Shown piece by piece: positions 4,844 through 7,141 of a DNA stretch of 7,141 nucleotides. The translations under genes were made by a program, and so were the position numbers. Below the pieces are notes generated by a model. That model did no database searches and had not been told where the DNA came from. It saw only the letters and a program-made list of their open reading frames with translations. Origin of the DNA: an uncultured Eubacteriales bacterium (GTDB lineage Bacteria; Bacillota; Clostridia; Christensenellales; Christensenellaceae); assembly GCA_900554725.1 (NCBI GenBank), contig USII01000051.1:1-7141 (forward strand). Direction: 5' to 3'. Position 1 is the first letter of the stretch; each line of letters begins with the position of its first letter.

Positions 4844-6064
4844 ATGAAAAATGCATTTCAGGTGCTTTCGGAAAGAGGCTTTGTAAAGCAGGTGACGCAC
4901 GAGGGGCTGGAAGAGCTCCTTGGCAGGGAGAAAGTCACATTCTATATCGGTTTTGACCCGACGGCGGATAGCCTGCATGTCGGCCATTTTGTGGTGCTTA
5001 TGGCCATGGCGCATATGCAGCGCGCGGGGCACCGCCCGATTGTGCTGCTGGGCGGAGGCACTGGCATGATTGGAGATCCTTCTGGCAAGAGCGATATGAG
5101 AAAGATGATGACCACAAAGACCATCGATCACAATGTGGCCCAGTTCCGCAAGCAGATCGGCCGGTTTTTGGATTTTGGGGAGGGCAAAGCCATCATGGTG
5201 GACAATGCCGAGTGGCTGCGCGGCCTGAACTATATTGAATTTTTGCAGGAGGTGGGCGCGCATTTTTCGGTAAACCGCATGCTCACCGCCGAATGCTATA
5301 AGCGCCGCCTGGAAAAGGGGCTGACATTTTTGGAATTCAACTATATGCTCATGCAGTCGTACGACTTTTTGGAGCTCAACCGGCGCTACGGCTGCAAGCT
5401 TCAGATGGGCGGGGACGACCAGTGGAGCAATATTCTGGCCGGGGCAGATTTGATCCGCAGAAAAGAGAAAAAGGAAGCCTATGGGCTCACCTGCACGCTG
5501 CTTTTAAAAAGCGATGGCAAAAAGATGGGGAAAACCGAGAGCGGCGCGCTTTGGCTGGATGCCGAGAAAACATCTCCCTATGAATTCTACCAATACTGGC
5601 GCAATATTGCCGATGCGGATGTGAGAAACTGTCTCTGCCTGCTCACCTTCCTGCCAATGGAGGAGGTGGAGCGCCTCTCTGCCCTGGAGGGCGAGCAAAT
5701 CAACCATGCGAAGGAAGTTCTCGCCTATGAGGTGACGCGCCAGGTGCACGGCGAGGAGGAGGCCCAGAAGGCGAAGGAGGGCGCGCGCGCCATCTTCGGC
5801 GGCGGCGGCGTAGAGCACATGCCCGAGACCGAGATAAGCGCCGACGACCTCACCGACGGCGCTATAGACATCCTGACCCTGCTCGTCAAGACCGGCCTGT
5901 GCTCCTCCAAGAGCGACGCCAGGCGCAACGTACAGCAGGGCGGCGTCACCGCCGGCGACGAGAAGGTCGACGACATAGCCAAGACCTTCACCGAAGCCGA
6001 CCTCAAAGCCGGCGTAGTCCTCAAGCGCGGCAAGAAGAACTTCAACAAGGCGATAATGAAATAA
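4844..6064 (+). CDS. tyrS: Tyrosyl-tRNA synthetase
   Basis: This class I enzyme activates tyrosine with ATP and charges tRNA-Tyr. The 406 residues are normal for bacterial TyrRS type 1. The Rossmann domain has [16 protein letters not shown] with the HIGH-type motif H45-V-G-H48. The tyrosine pocket is seen in YMLMQSYDF (167-175) and GGDDQW (189-194). The second ATP signature is K227-M-G-K-T231, similar to the KFGKT of Bacillus enzymes. The C-terminal S4-like RNA-binding domain spans about 340-406 ([21 protein letters not shown]). The ATG at 4844 is preferred; an adjoining in-frame TTG at 4841 is possible. The site GGAGG/AGGAAAG (4829-4837) lies inside the end of the aminotransferase gene, so translation is probably coupled. 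Codon usage changes abruptly around residue 296: more than 50 T-ending codons in the first 295, only one in the last 111, with ATA replacing ATT/ATC and GAC replacing GAT. The protein itself looks intact, so the join is in frame. Confidence 0.97.
   Translation: MKNAFQVLSERGFVKQVTHEGLEELLGREKVTFYIGFDPTADSLHVGHFVVLMAMAHMQRAGHRPIVLLGGGTGMIGDPSGKSDMRKMMTTKTIDHNVAQFRKQIGRFLDFGEGKAIMVDNAEWLRGLNYIEFLQEVGAHFSVNRMLTAECYKRRLEKGLTFLEFNYMLMQSYDFLELNRRYGCKLQMGGDDQWSNILAGADLIRRKEKKEAYGLTCTLLLKSDGKKMGKTESGALWLDAEKTSPYEFYQYWRNIADADVRNCLCLLTFLPMEEVERLSALEGEQINHAKEVLAYEVTRQVHGEEEAQKAKEGARAIFGGGGVEHMPETEISADDLTDGAIDILTLLVKTGLCSSKSDARRNVQQGGVTAGDEKVDDIAKTFTEADLKAGVVLKRGKKNFNKAIMK
5726..5800. other. Codon-usage junction inside tyrS (mosaic breakpoint zone)
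   Basis: The last ordinary AT-ending codons of the left style are CAT, GAA, GTT and TAT (5705-5728). From there to 6061 about 100 of 111 codons end in G or C, with ATA as the main isoleucine codon. The zone encodes a conserved TyrRS stretch ([15 protein letters not shown]) and a GC-rich run including four GGC codons. The exact point cannot be fixed by eye because the conserved stretch suits both styles. Confidence 0.6.
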
Positions 6065-6070
6065 ACCATA

Positions 6071-6107
6071 AGCCCCCGTCCTGCGGAAACAGGACGGGGG
6101 CTTTTTT
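6071..6107 (+). terminator. Rho-independent terminator of the aminotransferase-tyrS operon
   Basis: A perfect 13 bp stem, AGCCCCCGTCCTG (6071-6083) with CAGGACGGGGGCT (6090-6102), has a CGGAAA loop and a run of six T (6102-6107). It starts 6 nt after the tyrS stop. The hairpin may also stop the convergent LysR transcript, but the sequence after it on the - strand (TATGG) lacks a good T run. Confidence 0.93.
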
Positions 6108-6111
6108 CATC

Positions 6112-7047
6112 CTAGGCGAGCGGGTCATACTGCCGTATTTTTGCAAACTCGGCTTCGACCAGCTTTTTGAAGTTGACTATCGTAGGATTTTTTATGCCTT
6201 CGCTGCTTGTGAGATAACCGTATACTACTTCAATGGTGGGCGTTATTGGAATATATGTCAGCGACTTGTGGTTGCAGTAATACAGTTCTGCGGAGTTTGA
6301 GAAACCTACCGTATTGCTGTTTTCTGCGATGACGGCAAAGCACAGAGCCTTGTTTTGGGAGCGCATGACGACCTGAGACATGCTGTATTTGGGATAGAGA
6401 GCGCGAAGAAAGAATTCCTCGTTCCGGCAGAGCACGACGTCCCGGTCTGCAAAATCCAGCCCGGTTATCTCGCTTTTGACGGATAAGGGGGAGCGCTTTG
6501 GAACGCAGGCAAGTATTTTGGTGCGATAGAGCGGATGCCGCTCAGGCAGCTCGGGGAAGCGCCTTGAAAATGCGTCCACATTGGCCGGAGTGGTTCCGAA
6601 AAGGCATATCATGTTCTTGGGGTCGTCCATGGCGTTGTGCAAGTCACGGGAAGGTATCTCGATTATCCTCAGCCGCACCCTGGGATTGCGTTTGCAAAAA
6701 ACCGGTACGACGTTGGTAAGCACCGTGGAGGTCAGAATGGGCGGGGAAAAGACCGTAAGAGTGTCCTTGCTGTCGGCAGAATTGGAGAAGCCCTGGACTT
6801 CAAGGTCCTCCTTGATGTCGTCGTTAAGGGCGATTATCCGGCAAAACACGTCGTAGACCTTTTCTCCGGCCTTGGTGGGACGTATAGCGTTGCCGTCGCG
6901 GTAAAACAGTTTTGTGTTGTACTCATTTTCCAGCCGCTGCAAAGCCTGGCTCAGCCCCTGCGGGGTTATGAACAGGTCCTCGGCGGCCGCCGAGAGAGAG
7001 GCGCGGTCCACAGCGCAGACAAAGTATTGCATGTAGTTGAGATTCAA
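6112..7047 (-). CDS. LysR-family transcriptional regulator
   Basis: This 311-residue DNA-binding regulator is of normal LysR-family length. The winged helix-turn-helix is at the N-terminus: MQYFVCAVDRASLSAAAEDL, then FITPQGLSQALQRLENEYNTKLFYRD (about 6-51), and TKAGEKVY (58-65) ends the wing. A linker helix (about 66-88) leads to the periplasmic-binding-like effector domain (about 95-300), starting with LTVFSPPILTSTVLTNVVPVF. The effector is not predictable. The start codon is TTG: AGGAGG lies 9 nt upstream, while the next ATG (7032) is 24 nt away from that site and would cut into the first helix. The gene converges on tyrS and has no partner gene in the window; LysR genes often control a divergently transcribed neighbour, which here would be to the right of 7141. 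Codon use (12 ATA of 19 Ile; 16 GAC of 17 Asp) differs from the genes left of 5726 and matches the tyrS 3' end. Confidence 0.93.
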   Translation of the reverse strand: MNLNYMQYFVCAVDRASLSAAAEDLFITPQGLSQALQRLENEYNTKLFYRDGNAIRPTKAGEKVYDVFCRIIALNDDIKEDLEVQGFSNSADSKDTLTVFSPPILTSTVLTNVVPVFCKRNPRVRLRIIEIPSRDLHNAMDDPKNMICLFGTTPANVDAFSRRFPELPERHPLYRTKILACVPKRSPLSVKSEITGLDFADRDVVLCRNEEFFLRALYPKYSMSQVVMRSQNKALCFAVIAENSNTVGFSNSAELYYCNHKSLTYIPITPTIEVVYGYLTSSEGIKNPTIVNFKKLVEAEFAKIRQYDPLA

Positions 7048-7056
7048 AATCCGGTT

Positions 7057-7062
7057 CCTCCT
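7057..7062 (-). promoter_or_regulatory. Ribosome binding site supporting a TTG start for the LysR gene
   Basis: The - strand reads AGGAGG, followed by 9 nt (AACCGGATT) and then TTG at 7047-7045. No ATG is suitably placed, so this site decides for the rare start codon. Confidence 0.75.
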
Positions 7063-7091
7063 GTTGCCGAGCAGGCATGGGTCTTGATGGT

Positions 7092-7111
7092 CAAATTGTA
7101 TATATTGTTTG
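7092..7111. promoter_or_regulatory. AT-rich imperfect dyad upstream of the LysR gene, possible operator
   Basis: CAAA and TTTG arms flank a TATATA centre, 45-64 bp upstream of the LysR start, with three mismatched positions on each side. Position and AT-richness suit an autoregulatory LysR box and/or a -10 region. I could not find a convincing -35/-10 pair here, so the call is tentative. Confidence 0.3.
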
Positions 7112-7141
7112 GCTTTACATCCGGGCGGCTTTAGTGTATAT

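Noticed and set aside
4112..5263. 383-codon - strand open frame opposite the aminotransferase and tyrS
   Set aside because: It spans two well-supported genes, is rich in His/Arg/Leu/Cys as expected for an antisense frame, and has no recognisable motif or ribosome binding site.
5070..5540. Non-textbook HVGH and KMGKT motifs in TyrRS as possible defects
   Set aside because: Bacterial TyrRS enzymes commonly carry such variants (for example KFGKT in Bacillus), so these do not suggest loss of function.
5796..5811. GGC repeat in tyrS as a possible tandem repeat or artefact
   Set aside because: Four glycine codons here match the glycine-rich linker normal before the C-terminal RNA-binding domain of TyrRS; it is noted only as part of the GC-rich junction zone.
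1..7141. CRISPR array, insertion sequence, prophage or defence genes
   Set aside because: I saw no regularly spaced repeats, no transposase or integrase motifs, no terminal inverted repeats with target duplications, and no known defence domains.

Overview
The window looks like a chromosomal segment of a low-to-mid-GC Gram-positive bacterium, most likely a member of the Clostridia. Three things suggest this: a long (about 270 nt) signal recognition particle RNA that keeps the Alu domain, strong AAGGAGG-type ribosome binding sites, and a NifU-like/GGGtGRT gene pair that I associate with Clostridia. The species cannot be named from the sequence alone.

Layout, left to right. Positions 1-392 hold a consensus promoter, the SRP RNA gene and its terminator. 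A GrpB-family protein gene follows on the + strand (442-1056) and ends in a hairpin shared with a convergent small gene (1100-1471, - strand) for a zinc-ribbon/DUF2007 protein, which has its own promoter. A two-gene - strand operon (3392 down to 1690) encodes a NifU-like scaffold protein and a GGGtGRT-family protein of unknown function. It is bounded by an extended -10 promoter and a hairpin. From the same intergenic region a divergent + strand operon runs: a fold-type I PLP aminotransferase (3653-4840), then tyrosyl-tRNA synthetase tyrS (4844-6064) only 3 nt later, closed by a strong terminator. The right end (7047 down to 6112) is a convergent LysR-family regulator with a TTG start. Its target is probably outside the window.

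How the parts relate. SRP RNA and tyrS are housekeeping functions. The scaffold/GGGtGRT pair is the least understood unit and is clearly co-translated: 11 nt separate the genes, and the first stop codon abuts the second gene's Shine-Dalgarno. The aminotransferase and tyrS are co-transcribed from a short leader with no room for a T-box.

The most striking anomaly is a sharp change of codon usage inside tyrS near 5726-5800. Upstream genes use GAT and ATT/ATC. The last 111 codons of tyrS and the whole LysR gene use GAC and ATA heavily. The window is therefore a mosaic with a junction in a conserved part of tyrS, either from homologous recombination or from a chimeric assembly.
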